A DNA stretch of 54,950 nucleotides from Cyanobacteriota bacterium. GTDB taxonomy: Bacteria > Cyanobacteriota > Vampirovibrionia > LMEP-6097. The position numbers and the translations under genes were made by a program. This document shows positions 1 to 8,066 of the stretch, in pieces. Within the stretch, counting starts at the first letter, position 1; each line of letters starts with the position of its first letter. The stretch spans positions 1 to 54,950 of the forward strand of contig JAQCFG010000005.1 of the NCBI GenBank assembly GCA_027618255.1, given 5' to 3'. Under the pieces are notes generated by a model that searched no databases, was not told the origin of the DNA, and saw only the letters and a list, made by a program, of their open reading frames with translations.

Positions 1-30
1 TTTTATAACCGGGGCTATCATTCTTTAGGT

Positions 31-36
31 TATAAT
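31..36 (+). promoter_or_regulatory. -10 box of a leaderless promoter for the exported protein gene
   Basis: TATAAT ends 8 bases before the ATG at 45, so the expected +1 falls at or within two bases of the start codon. No Shine-Dalgarno sequence fits between them. Confidence 0.6.
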
Positions 37-44
37 ATTCAACT

Positions 45-650
45 ATGAAAAAGATATTAAAGTTATTACTTAGTTTGATGGTTTTCTCTGCGTTACTGCC
101 TGCAGCAACAATGCAAGCACAAGCAGGGGTTATCAGTAGATTTATTGAAGTTGATGAGAATGATAGGAAACAAGCGGAAGCTGATCGTATCAGAGCTCAA
201 GAAGAATATAAGCAAGAAGCGAAAGCTCAAATAGAAAAAGAAGTTATTAAACCAATTGCCAAAAAAGCTCCTGAAGTAAAGCAACAGGTAATCACAAAAA
301 AAGAACCTGTAAACTTAGCTCCTAAAGGAAAACATTCTAATGATTTGATTTGTAAAATTGTTGGAACGATAGTTGCATTGCCTGTAGGTGCAATTTCTGG
401 TCTTGTTAGAGGTAGTGTTTCCAAAGGTGGTGAACTCGCTGGATCATTCTCTGACAGTATGGACAGCAATCTTGCTGGAAACCTAGTGGGTAAACCTAGT
501 GGGGTTATTGTTGGTGGAGTTTCTGGTGCACTTGCTGGTCTTCTCAACGGCGCTGTAACTGGCATTAGAACTGGATGGAGCGACCCTTTCACTAAAGAGA
601 GTTTCTCATTAGATGGCCAAACTCGCGACTACGATCCGTTCAATTTCTAA
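45..650 (+). CDS. Exported protein of unknown function
   Basis: The 201-residue product begins with a clear Sec signal peptide (MKK, a hydrophobic stretch, then a cleavage site near AQA, about residue 27). A charged, probably helical segment rich in Glu, Lys and Gln follows (about 35-75). After it come two glycine/alanine-rich amphipathic stretches (about 105-130 and 145-175) that resemble the glycine-zipper segments of membrane-inserting proteins. I do not recognise the family. The gene is monocistronic, with its own TATAAT just before the start. It points toward the SpeD-like gene, which ends 23 bases downstream on the other strand. Confidence 0.7.
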   Translation: MKKILKLLLSLMVFSALLPAATMQAQAGVISRFIEVDENDRKQAEADRIRAQEEYKQEAKAQIEKEVIKPIAKKAPEVKQQVITKKEPVNLAPKGKHSNDLICKIVGTIVALPVGAISGLVRGSVSKGGELAGSFSDSMDSNLAGNLVGKPSGVIVGGVSGALAGLLNGAVTGIRTGWSDPFTKESFSLDGQTRDYDPFNF

Positions 651-672
651 GCTCAATAACAACGACAATTAA

Positions 673-1023
673 TTAGCTTAATAATGAAGGTCCTCGGCGC
701 AAGACCTTCATGTCGTGTTCAGCAGCATTGAATTCAAACTCCAATGCCTCAGCGAGTTCGCTAGCAAAATCAGCTTTACGATCAGTATAAAGATCAATGG
801 CACAAGAATGATATTCTGGCCAAGTATGAATACTAAAATGGAAACCATCAGCAATGATAGTCGCAGTAACTCCTTCAGGCTCAAATTGAATATAGTTGTC
901 TTTATTAAGGCTCACGCCTAATTTAACCAAGGCTTTATCAATAGCTATTTTCAAATTAGCCGTCTTTGCCATAACATCTCTATCAGTCTTGTAAAAATCT
1001 AAAATTATATGTGTTTTCATCAT
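673..1023 (-). CDS. SpeD-like protein (S-adenosylmethionine decarboxylase fold) lacking pyruvoyl serine
   Basis: The product has 116 residues, the usual length of bacterial class 1B AdoMet decarboxylase proenzymes, and carries the family hallmark SIHTWPEY. In the known family (Thermotoga maritima numbering) self-cleavage before Ser63 of an ESH motif makes the pyruvoyl cofactor, and His68 and Cys83 assist. Aligned without gaps on IHTWPE, this protein has Gly-Phe-His where Glu-Ser-His is expected and Asp where Cys83 is expected; His68 is kept. It should therefore neither process nor decarboxylate by the known route. The start is ATGATG preceded by GAGGAAG, a good ribosome site. It is monocistronic with no polyamine genes nearby. 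It may be a regulatory or neofunctionalised homolog. Confidence 0.8.
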   Translation of the reverse strand: MMKTHIILDFYKTDRDVMAKTANLKIAIDKALVKLGVSLNKDNYIQFEPEGVTATIIADGFHFSIHTWPEYHSCAIDLYTDRKADFASELAEALEFEFNAAEHDMKVLRRGPSLLS

Positions 1024-1126
1024 AGCTTCCTCTAACTTAATTCTTATAGCATAAGGGATAGGGCAGTATTGAACTCATGAATAATGAAAATACTATTTAA
1101 AAACAGCAAAGAGCCTAGGTTTTTGC

Positions 1127-1132
1127 TAGAAT
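1127..1132 (+). promoter_or_regulatory. Extended -10 box (TGCTAGAAT) for rplM-rpsI
   Basis: TAGAAT, preceded by TGC as in extended -10 promoters, ends 8 bases before the ATG at 1141. This placement argues for the start at 1141 rather than at 1084 and predicts a leaderless or near-leaderless rplM mRNA. Confidence 0.55.
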
Positions 1133-1140
1133 TGCCTCTT

Positions 1141-1578
1141 ATGTCTCTCCCACAATCACTTAGAAACACCAAGACTTTCACCAAACACGAGGTAACTCGC
1201 AAATGGAGACTGATTGACGCAGAAGGTAAAATCCTTGGCCGCCTGGCTACAGAAATTGCTAATGCATTAAGAGGCAAAGACAAACCAGAGTTTAGCCCTA
1301 ATCAAGATGTTGGTGACTTTATTGTTGTTATCAACGCAGACAAAATCAAAGTGAGTGGAGCAAAAGAAACAGACAAGCTTTATCACAGACACACTGGATT
1401 TATAGGTGGTCACAAAACTGAAACACTTGCAAGTCTTCGTCAAAGAAGACCGAACGAAATTATTAGAAGAGCCGTTAAAGGAATGCTTCCACACAATAGA
1501 TTGAGCGAAAGATTAATCACCAAACTCAACATCTATAGTGGAACAGAACACCCTCACGAGGCACAATTGGCAGCATAG
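1141..1578 (+). CDS. rplM: 50S ribosomal protein L13
   Basis: L13 of the large ribosomal subunit. Family signatures are clear: RKWRLIDAEGKILGRLAT near the N-terminus, GDFIVVINADKI, KGMLPHNRL and the C-terminal Y-S-GTEHPHEAQ. The frame is open back to 1084, but the 145-residue form from 1141 fits the family length and lies directly behind a -10 box. rpsI follows after 12 bases, the conserved rplM-rpsI pair of bacteria. Confidence 0.97.
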   Translation: MSLPQSLRNTKTFTKHEVTRKWRLIDAEGKILGRLATEIANALRGKDKPEFSPNQDVGDFIVVINADKIKVSGAKETDKLYHRHTGFIGGHKTETLASLRQRRPNEIIRRAVKGMLPHNRLSERLITKLNIYSGTEHPHEAQLAA

Positions 1579-1590
1579 TAAAGGATATAC

Positions 1591-1995
1591 ATGAGAAAAT
1601 CACAAGAGAACCAAATAGTTACCGGCAAACGCAAAAGAGCAATCGCACGCGTAAGAATCAAGTCGGGAGAAGGTAAAGTAATCGTAAACGGCAAACATAG
1701 TTTTGAAGAATACTTCGGCGCCAGAGAATCACTCAAGAAGAGATTTTTGGCTCCATTTGAAATGACTGGCAACTTAAATAAATTAGATATTTTTGTTAAT
1801 GTCAAAGGTGGCGGCAAGGTTGGACAAGCAGACGCGCTAGCTTCAGCAGTAGCCAAAGCACTTTCAGTTCACAAAGAAGGCAACCGTACTGTTCTTAAAG
1901 CAGCAGGAATGCTAACTAGAGATTCAAGAATCAAAGAGTCTAAGAAATACGGTCGCAAGAAAGCCCGTAAGAGATTCCAGTTTTCTAAGAGATAG
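1591..1995 (+). CDS. rpsI: 30S ribosomal protein S9
   Basis: S9 of the small subunit, 134 residues. Recognisable by TGKRKRAIARVRI at the start, GGGKVGQADAL in the middle and the basic tail ending QFSKR, which in this family reaches the ribosomal P site. It follows rplM in one operon, with AAAGGA about 8 bases before the ATG. The next gene converges and ends four bases downstream. Confidence 0.97.
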   Translation: MRKSQENQIVTGKRKRAIARVRIKSGEGKVIVNGKHSFEEYFGARESLKKRFLAPFEMTGNLNKLDIFVNVKGGGKVGQADALASAVAKALSVHKEGNRTVLKAAGMLTRDSRIKESKKYGRKKARKRFQFSKR

Positions 1996-1999
1996 AGTT

Positions 2000-2923
2000 T
2001 TAATCGTATTCACTTTGTGGGAAAAACCCACTATGGAAGTCTATATCAAGGCTTCTTTTGAAGGCATCTGTATTGGGAAACCTATCTTCTATAACTATAT
2101 CCTCACCGCTTGAATCTTCGTCAGCTTTATGAATTACCTTTGTCCATAGTTCATGTCGATCATAATATCCAAGTCTGACACCGATTTCAAGAACAAGTGG
2201 ATGTCTATTTTTATCACTCTCTATTTTATCGGCTTCATCCAGACTAATGGTATGGATAAAAGACCCAGGTTCCCAGCCACCTTTATTGTTACCATCTTCA
2301 TCAGCCTTTGCGATGATAATTTCTTTTGTGAGTTTGAGATTAAATGGCTTAAGTGTCATCGAGTAACTATGATCTGATTCCCTGTTGGATTGAGACTGTC
2401 GTCTAGGACTGGTGGGTCCTTGAAAATCTTCTTTAACAAATTTAAAACTATAAGCGTCGTTTGAACCAATAGTTAAACAAGTTTGGGTTGAATTATGGTC
2501 AAGACAAAGGTCCCAGCTGAAATTTTGTACAAAGTCAGCTGGTAAGCTGGATACCATAGACATAAATTTTTGTAATCTTGCAACCATACTTATAAGAGCT
2601 TGGCGTATAAAGTCCGCTGGTTTATGTTTATTACTATAGATATTGGTACCACGTAATAATTTGACTAAGTTGCTTTTGTCCCAGATTTGACCAAAGCTAA
2701 ACGCCCTATTAAGGGTTTCCACACCTTGTGACCGTAGAGCCTGTGTCTGATCAAGCAGCTCACTATATACGGATCTAGTCTCTGCACGTAATGTGTCTTG
2801 GTGTAAGTAATAGGCGTGATCGACCTCTGTATTGTAGTAATCAAGGAGATCACTACGACTTTGTTGATTCCTTCTTCTATAGTCTATAAGCTGGCAGTCA
2901 AACTGGCTAAATCTTTCAAAGAG
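2000..2923 (-). pseudogene. Headless ORF of unknown function, probably a 5'-truncated gene
   Basis: The first usable start codon is a GTG at 2722 (240 residues). However, the same frame stays open to a stop at 2924-2926, adding about 67 codons that read like real protein (for example LLDYYNTEVDHAYYLHQ). No ATG, GTG or TTG occurs in that extension, so the true start is lost or non-canonical. The product has no signal peptide and no family I recognise; the second half is rich in charged residues. The 5S rRNA promoter begins about 70 bases beyond the open frame on the other strand, so a rearrangement next to the rRNA gene could have removed the start. Confidence 0.45.
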
Positions 2924-3019
2924 TTAGTTTATTAGTGGATTAATAGCCACGATGACTGATAATAGCACAGAGAAGCTTAAGATATCTTGAAGCACTTGCG
3001 CAAACTACCTGTTTCTTGC

Positions 3020-3025
3020 TATAAA
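3020..3025 (+). promoter_or_regulatory. Promoter -10 box of the 5S rRNA gene
   Basis: TGC-TATAAA is an extended -10 box; it ends 6 bases before the mature 5S 5' end at 3032, so no processed leader is needed. A weak -35 (TTGCGC at 2996-3001) lies 18 bases upstream. Confidence 0.5.
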
Positions 3026-3031
3026 TATCTA

Positions 3032-3150
3032 TGTTTGGTGTCGATGCGACTGAAACACACTCGTTCCCATCTCGAACACGATAGTTAAGGCGGTTTGCGA
3101 CGACAATACTTGGCTGGAGACGGCCTGGAAAGATAGTTAGGCGCTAGGCA
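3032..3150 (+). rRNA. rrf: 5S ribosomal RNA (stand-alone gene)
   Basis: The 119-nt sequence has the 5S pattern: loop-B/helix-III region TTCCCATCTCGAACACG, the distal TGGCTGGAGAC segment, and terminal strands 3032-3042 and 3140-3150 that pair with several G-U pairs. No 16S or 23S sequence lies in the window on either side. It has its own promoter and a rho-independent terminator, so it is transcribed as a single unit. Whether other rRNA copies exist elsewhere cannot be seen here. Confidence 0.92.
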
Positions 3151-3180
3151 ATTTTTCTTTCTTCGGAAGGAAATAAAATA

Positions 3181-3207
3181 AAAAAATCAGCTTTGGCTGA
3201 TTTTTTT
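3181..3207 (+). terminator. Rho-independent terminator after 5S rRNA
   Basis: A tract of A, the stem TCAGC / GCTGA with a short loop, then seven T residues. It ends the 5S unit, and by symmetry of the A and T tracts it may also act on the converging mgtC-like gene. Confidence 0.8.
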
Positions 3208-3256
3208 GTTTTTAAAACCTGTTTACAAAGTTCTAGAACAAGGCACAGATAGGTTT

Positions 3257-3784
3257 TTATGACTGATCTATAGGAGGATGCTTAGCAACGCCCTCGCGCA
3301 CTCTACCACTGCCTTTGACTCGCTTAGCTAGTCTTAGCCAGACCTCGACTTTGCTTACTATCTGCAAAATAAAAATGACAATTATAGAAAATATAAGCGC
3401 ATCTAAAAAATAGCCAAGCGCAATAATTACCCCAATAGCAGCTTCCACCCAAATTGTTGAAGCTGTAGTCAAACCTGCTACTAGCCCTTCACGGTTCATA
3501 ATAGTACCAGCGCCAAGAAAACCAATCCCAGTGACCACTTGACCCATAACTCTAGCTGGATCAGCATTCATGGCCCCAACATCTTGTCCTGCAATAATAC
3601 TGTATTTAACAAAAAGCATTGAGCCAAGCCCAATTAATATCGAGGTTCTAATACCCGCTGGTTTTTTACTGATTTGTCTTTCAAAACCAATCAGACCAGT
3701 ACAAACAAGCAGAACAACTACTTGCACAAAAAAATACAAGTCTAAATGAACAGCAAGAAAAGCAAGTGAAAGGTCATGGCCCAT
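3257..3784 (-). CDS. MgtC/SapB family inner-membrane protein
   Basis: The 175-residue membrane protein has about five hydrophobic segments and the MgtC/SapB signatures: LIGFERQ after the first helix, VVTGIGFLGAGTIM in the centre and GLTTASTIWVEAAIG behind it. MgtC proteins adapt cells to low magnesium or acid; whether this member does so is unknown. The C-terminus is a basic cytoplasmic tail and lacks the ACT-like domain of longer MgtC proteins. The start at 3784 is supported by CATAAT ending 6 bases upstream, which predicts a leaderless mRNA. Monocistronic. Confidence 0.88.
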   Translation of the reverse strand: MGHDLSLAFLAVHLDLYFFVQVVVLLVCTGLIGFERQISKKPAGIRTSILIGLGSMLFVKYSIIAGQDVGAMNADPARVMGQVVTGIGFLGAGTIMNREGLVAGLTTASTIWVEAAIGVIIALGYFLDALIFSIIVIFILQIVSKVEVWLRLAKRVKGSGRVREGVAKHPPIDQS

Positions 3785-3834
3785 GTAGGTATTATGCCCA
3801 GTTGAACTTTTTGAAAGTAGCTAATATCTTAATT

Positions 3835-3960
3835 ATGTCTACTGCCGCGCCTAAATTAGACTATAGAGTACGAATACATTTTCCCAAGGTCTTTGATGCA
3901 ATTGCTGCAGATACTCTAGCTACTCAATTAGATGATAAGCTCGCAATAACGACTGAGTAG
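3835..3960 (+). CDS. Possible 41-residue small protein
   Basis: This short ORF is divergent from the mgtC-like gene. TAATAT ends 7 bases before its ATG, the same promoter-to-start spacing as other genes here. The product (MSTAAPKLDYRVRIHF...) has no signal peptide or membrane segment and no recognised family. The frame is open further upstream to 3766, but that part overlaps the mgtC-like start. The following 180 bases to 4138 contain no other gene that I can see. Confidence 0.4.
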   Translation: MSTAAPKLDYRVRIHFPKVFDAIAADTLATQLDDKLAITTE

Positions 3961-4138
3961 TTACGTTCTGCAAATGCTTCCTCTGGAGTTCTGAATTGTA
4001 ATGAGGTCTAATATAAATATGGCCCATACTCGAGTCTCCTTTTTGTTTACAAGACACTAGTCTCTGAACCTTTAATTTTTGTTTCTTATTTAACCTCAAG
4101 CTATCAGTACAGCGGAGTTACCTTTGGTCCTTTATAAG

Positions 4139-4176
4139 GCTCTTAGATAAGCTTGGCTACAAGCTTATCTAAGAGC
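4139..4176. repeat. Perfect 17-bp inverted repeat with 4-base loop at a gene end
   Basis: Arms 4139-4155 (beginning GCTCTTAGATAAGCTTG) and 4160-4176 are exact complements around a GCTA loop. The stop codon and last codons of the membrane protein gene lie inside it. No T-run follows on either strand, so it is not a classical terminator; it could protect the mRNA 3' end or be an inserted palindrome. Confidence 0.8.
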
Positions 4177-4946
4177 TGTTTATAACGATGTATTTGTATT
4201 AAGGTCATCAGATACTTAAAGAATAAAAATACTAATGCCAATAAAAATGCTACAGACCAGACTTTGGTTTCAGCATTGATTTCATAGCTTATATTGCTAA
4301 GAAAACTAACGATTATGAGTAGGAATATTAAGTGTGAGAAGAAATATTCTTTGCATTCAAGGCGATTGCTAAAAACTGTATATTTAAGATCAATGTTCAT
4401 GATTGATTTTCTCAAGCTTCCTGGTCTGTTTAATTGCATAAATAAACCTGATACAGCTTTTTCTTTATTGTGCTTCTTGTAAATTTTTACGTGTGTGACA
4501 TTATTGTTTTCTTCAATAATGAGTGAATGACGGTGGTCATAAAGTAGAGTATAAAATGCCCACTTGTCAAAATTATGGGGAGTTTCCAGACCAGACTTAA
4601 ATAAAAGAAAATCAACTACATGATGACAATTGTTTTTATCTACTGGACCAGTAAGCTCCATAACCCTCTCTGGCATTTGCTCTGACTGTTGCATTAATAT
4701 AGACTTGGGTATTTGATGATTAAGTTGCAGGTCAATATAGTTTCCTGAGCTTTTAGTGCCTGCTAGAAAGACCTTGGACAAGCTTGCTGTGTTTTCCCCA
4801 GAATCTTCTTTAAGTCTATTGATCAATTCTGCTTTGGAAATACTTAAGTCTACAGACTCTCTTTTTTTTAATAGAGCAATAATGACTTGCAATACTTGGA
4901 TTCCGATAATTAAGCCAAGAAATATAAAAGGGAGATTTTGGAGCAT
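4143..4946 (-). CDS. Membrane protein of unknown function, three predicted helices
   Basis: The 267-residue product has one N-terminal membrane helix (about 5-25), a soluble middle of about 170 residues, and two C-terminal helices (about 205-225 and 232-250). I recognise no family. TATAAT ends 9 bases before the ATG, without a Shine-Dalgarno site. Its last ten codons (LLDKLVAKLI region) are encoded by a perfect inverted repeat, so the natural C-terminus may have been replaced. It lies downstream of pnp on the same strand but is separated from it by the pnp terminator. Confidence 0.7.
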   Translation of the reverse strand: MLQNLPFIFLGLIIGIQVLQVIIALLKKRESVDLSISKAELINRLKEDSGENTASLSKVFLAGTKSSGNYIDLQLNHQIPKSILMQQSEQMPERVMELTGPVDKNNCHHVVDFLLFKSGLETPHNFDKWAFYTLLYDHRHSLIIEENNNVTHVKIYKKHNKEKAVSGLFMQLNRPGSLRKSIMNIDLKYTVFSNRLECKEYFFSHLIFLLIIVSFLSNISYEINAETKVWSVAFLLALVFLFFKYLMTLIQIHRYKQLLDKLVAKLI

Positions 4947-4976
4947 ATATCAATAATTATACATTTTTCCGAAAAC

Positions 4977-5007
4977 AAAAAAGCCCCGATTTTCACCGAG
5001 GCTTTTT
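4977..5007 (-). terminator. Bidirectional-looking terminator after pnp
   Basis: AAAAAGCCCCG, a short loop, then CGAGGCTTTTT. Read on the minus strand it ends the rpsO-pnp unit just behind the pnp stop. The A and T tracts are symmetric. Confidence 0.85.
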
Positions 5008-5024
5008 AAAATTCTTTGTTGTTA

Positions 5025-7175
5025 TTAAGCAGCAGTAGCTTCTTCTCTAGCCTCTTTTGGAGGATGGTCAACCTCTTTCATCGAAAGTGATGTACGTCCG
5101 CGAGAGTCAGTGCCTTGTACTCTGACCTTGACCTTATCTCCGACTTTAACATATTTGTTCAGGTCTTCTACTCGCTCTTGAGCGATTTGAGAGATATGTA
5201 CAAGTCCAGAAGCGCCAGCAACCATCTCTACGATAGCTCCAACACCGTCTAGTACCTTGACTACTTCACCCTCGTAAACCTTACCGGCTTTAACACCATT
5301 GGCAGAGATCTCAACGTATTCCTTAGCAAGCTCACCAGCACCGTCTTCTGTGTAATAAATATTAACTACACCTTCGTCGTTGATGTTCACTTCAGCACCA
5401 GTCGCTTCAATGATCCACTTGATGTTTTTACCACCAGGTCCAATCACCGCACCAATTTTGTCTTTAGGGACAGTTGTAGTAGTGATACGCGGAGCGTTTC
5501 CTCTAAGTGTGCTTCTTGGCTCAGGAATGATTTCATTCATCTTACCAAGGATATGCAATCTAGCATCTTTCGCTTGAGCAATTGCTCTACGAAGAGTCTC
5601 AATAGCAATACCTTTGATTTTGATATCCATTTGCAGAGCAGAAATACCATCTTCGTTACCAGCTACTTTAAAGTCCATATCGCCAAGGAAATCCTCAAGC
5701 TCATGAATATCAGTCAGTACGATGCTTTCACCGCCTTCTTGAATTAAGCCCATTGCAATACCAGCAACAGCACACTTCATTGGTACACCAGCATCAAATA
5801 GAGCTAGTGAAGAAGCGCAAGTTGCAGCCATTGAAGTTGAACCAGCTGATTCAAGAATCTCAGAGACTACGCGAATTGCATAAGCAAAATCTTCACGATT
5901 AGGAAGTGCAGCAATAATAGCTCTCTCGCCTAAAGCACCATGACCAATTTCTCTTCTTCCAGGACCACGGTTAGGACGAACCTCACCAACTGACCAAGCA
6001 GGAAAGTTGTAGTTGTGCATGTAGTACTTTTCAGTCTCGCTATCGATTCCATCAAGTCCTCTGCTCATGCGCTCTGTAGCCAGTGTCGCAATAGACATTA
6101 CTTGAGTGTCGCCGCGAGTAAATAAACCATCACCATGTACGATAGGTAAACGTCCAGCTTCAACGCTGATAGGTCTCACTTGCGTTGGATCTCTACCATC
6201 AGCTCTGACTTTAGTTTCTTTGATTTGTTTACGAAGTAAACGTTTTTCAAATTGCTTCATCTCATCACCAAGAGCATTTTTGTTTTCTTTGGTGTAAGTA
6301 GCAAGCTCATTGTCTTCACCAAGTGCTTCAATAGCAGCTTTGACTTTTTCTTTGGCAGCTGTTACAAATTCCTTGCGTTTAGCTTTAGTAGCATTGACCA
6401 TAGAAGCCTCAAGATCCTTTCTAGCATTGGTTTCTATAATCTCAATTAATTTAGCGTTAGCTACAGGCGCTTCAAAAGGTAATATAGTAACTCCAACCAT
6501 TTCAGCAAACTCATTAATCTTGGCTACTTGTTTTTTGATTTCTTCATGAGCGAATGCAATTGCATCAACTACTTTGTCATCTTCAACAAAGTTGGCACCA
6601 GCTTCAACCATCATAATTGAATCAGCAGTACCAGATACAACGATATCTAAGTCAGAAGCGATTTGCGCTTCCTCAGATGGGTTGATGATGAAGTTGCGAT
6701 CTTCGTCAAAAGCAACACGCACTGCACCAAAAGGTCCATCGAAAGGTAAACCAGCAAGCTGAAGCGCGAAACCCGCACCAAGCATTCCAAGAGTATCAGG
6801 TGGTACTTCTGGGTCAACACTTAAAGTAAGGATCACCACATGAACGTCATTGCGGTAACCTTCTTTAAATAAAGGTCTAGCCGGTCTGTCTATTAAACGA
6901 CAAATCAAAACCGCTTTGTCAGAGGCTCTACCTTCACGGCGCATGTAACTGCCCGGAATTCTACCCACTGAGTATAATTTTTCTTCGAAGTCAACCATTA
7001 ACGGGAAGAAATCAATTCCTTCTCTTGGTTGTTCGCTTGCAGTCACTGTTACTAACAAGACTGTATTTTTACATCTAATTTCTACAGAGCTAGTTGCTTG
7101 TTTAGCTAACTTACCTGTACTTACTGTTACGTCTTTATCCCCGACTTTAAATTCAATTTTCTTTTCTTTTGACAT
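5025..7175 (-). CDS. pnp: Polyribonucleotide nucleotidyltransferase (PNPase)
   Basis: The 716-residue 3'-to-5' phosphorolytic exoribonuclease is normally a trimer of the RNA degradosome. Domain order is complete: first RNase PH domain (about 10-235), an all-helical linker, second RNase PH domain (about 320-550, with RGDTQVM and the nearby GLDGIDSETEKYYMHNYNFP motif), a KH domain (IGPGGKNIK, about 575) and an S1 domain (about 640-705, GLVHISQI). AAGGAAA precedes the ATG. It follows rpsO on the same strand, the widely conserved rpsO-pnp order, with its own terminator behind. Confidence 0.97.
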   Translation of the reverse strand: MSKEKKIEFKVGDKDVTVSTGKLAKQATSSVEIRCKNTVLLVTVTASEQPREGIDFFPLMVDFEEKLYSVGRIPGSYMRREGRASDKAVLICRLIDRPARPLFKEGYRNDVHVVILTLSVDPEVPPDTLGMLGAGFALQLAGLPFDGPFGAVRVAFDEDRNFIINPSEEAQIASDLDIVVSGTADSIMMVEAGANFVEDDKVVDAIAFAHEEIKKQVAKINEFAEMVGVTILPFEAPVANAKLIEIIETNARKDLEASMVNATKAKRKEFVTAAKEKVKAAIEALGEDNELATYTKENKNALGDEMKQFEKRLLRKQIKETKVRADGRDPTQVRPISVEAGRLPIVHGDGLFTRGDTQVMSIATLATERMSRGLDGIDSETEKYYMHNYNFPAWSVGEVRPNRGPGRREIGHGALGERAIIAALPNREDFAYAIRVVSEILESAGSTSMAATCASSLALFDAGVPMKCAVAGIAMGLIQEGGESIVLTDIHELEDFLGDMDFKVAGNEDGISALQMDIKIKGIAIETLRRAIAQAKDARLHILGKMNEIIPEPRSTLRGNAPRITTTTVPKDKIGAVIGPGGKNIKWIIEATGAEVNINDEGVVNIYYTEDGAGELAKEYVEISANGVKAGKVYEGEVVKVLDGVGAIVEMVAGASGLVHISQIAQERVEDLNKYVKVGDKVKVRVQGTDSRGRTSLSMKEVDHPPKEAREEATAA

Positions 7176-7279
7176 TATTTTCCTTCTTTTTTATTGTTCG
7201 TTTTTCTATCTTTAAATTACATGCCCAGATCTGAGTTTAGCAAAACCCCTCTGTGACGATCTTATACTGTAAAGCTATT

Positions 7280-7549
7280 CTACTTTCTTAAGCCAAGTGT
7301 CGCGATAAGTTCTCTGTATCTTGTGACATCTTTGTTCTTGAGGTAGTTAATTAATTTTTTTCTTTTACCTACTTTGAGATATAAACCGCGTTTGCTGTTC
7401 ATATCTTTTTTGTTCAGTTTAAGATGCTCTGTTAATTGAGCAATATCTGTAGTTAGAATGGCAACTTGCACTTCTGTCTTACCAGTGTCTTTGGGATTAT
7501 CTCCATGCTTGTCAATGCAGCTCTGTTTTTGTTCTTTGGTAATTGGCAT
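7280..7549 (-). CDS. rpsO: 30S ribosomal protein S15
   Basis: S15 binds 16S rRNA early in small-subunit assembly. The 89 residues show the family's four-helix pattern with TGKTEVQVAILT, LTEHLK...KDMNSKRGL and RKKLINYLK. An AAAGGAA ribosome site precedes the ATG. First gene of the rpsO-pnp unit; in other bacteria S15 represses its own translation through its mRNA leader, but no such structure can be claimed here. Confidence 0.97.
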   Translation of the reverse strand: MPITKEQKQSCIDKHGDNPKDTGKTEVQVAILTTDIAQLTEHLKLNKKDMNSKRGLYLKVGKRKKLINYLKNKDVTRYRELIATLGLRK

Positions 7550-7703
7550 ATTTTTTCCTTTGTTTCCTTAATTTCAATGATGAATTATAGCACTAGAAGG
7601 GGGTTTTTTAGGTTTTTTTAGTGTTTCAAGACTATATTAGTGCTTATTGCTATTCAAAATATATGCTATCCTTGTCAATACGTACTTACAAGGAGTGAAT
7701 TTA

Positions 7704-8066
7704 ATGGGATTGAAGACAATGATAATGGCAGGAGCTGCAGGGGCAGGAATAGCTTTACATATTCCAAATGATGACGGAAATAAACCATTGCCAATAATTG
7801 AAAAGCCATCAGTTCAACAAGAATTAGAAGCGTCAGCAGAGAATCAAGAACATATAATCCCATTGCATAGAAAGCCAACTCCTATGGACATACCAAATTC
7901 ACACAATCCAGACGGAAAACAAGAAGTCATAGAAGAAAGCCCAGATGGTAAAAGATCAATTGAATTGCTAAGCCCTGAAGAGGTAGAAGAACTCATAAGA
8001 GAGTCGGTACCTTTTTTTCCAAAGAACAATGGTTTTGAACAACTCGAAAACAGAGCTGCTGCTTAA
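7704..8066 (+). CDS. Small protein of unknown function
   Basis: I place the start at the ATG at 7704, preceded by AAGGAGTG, rather than at 7647 where no ribosome site is seen. The 120-residue product begins with a short Gly/Ala-rich hydrophobic stretch (IMAGAAGAGIALHI), perhaps a weak membrane or export signal. It continues as a Pro- and Glu-rich acidic, probably disordered chain. No recognised family. Its stop overlaps the stop of the converging cytidine deaminase gene by four bases. Confidence 0.6.
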   Translation: MGLKTMIMAGAAGAGIALHIPNDDGNKPLPIIEKPSVQQELEASAENQEHIIPLHRKPTPMDIPNSHNPDGKQEVIEESPDGKRSIELLSPEEVEELIRESVPFFPKNNGFEQLENRAAA

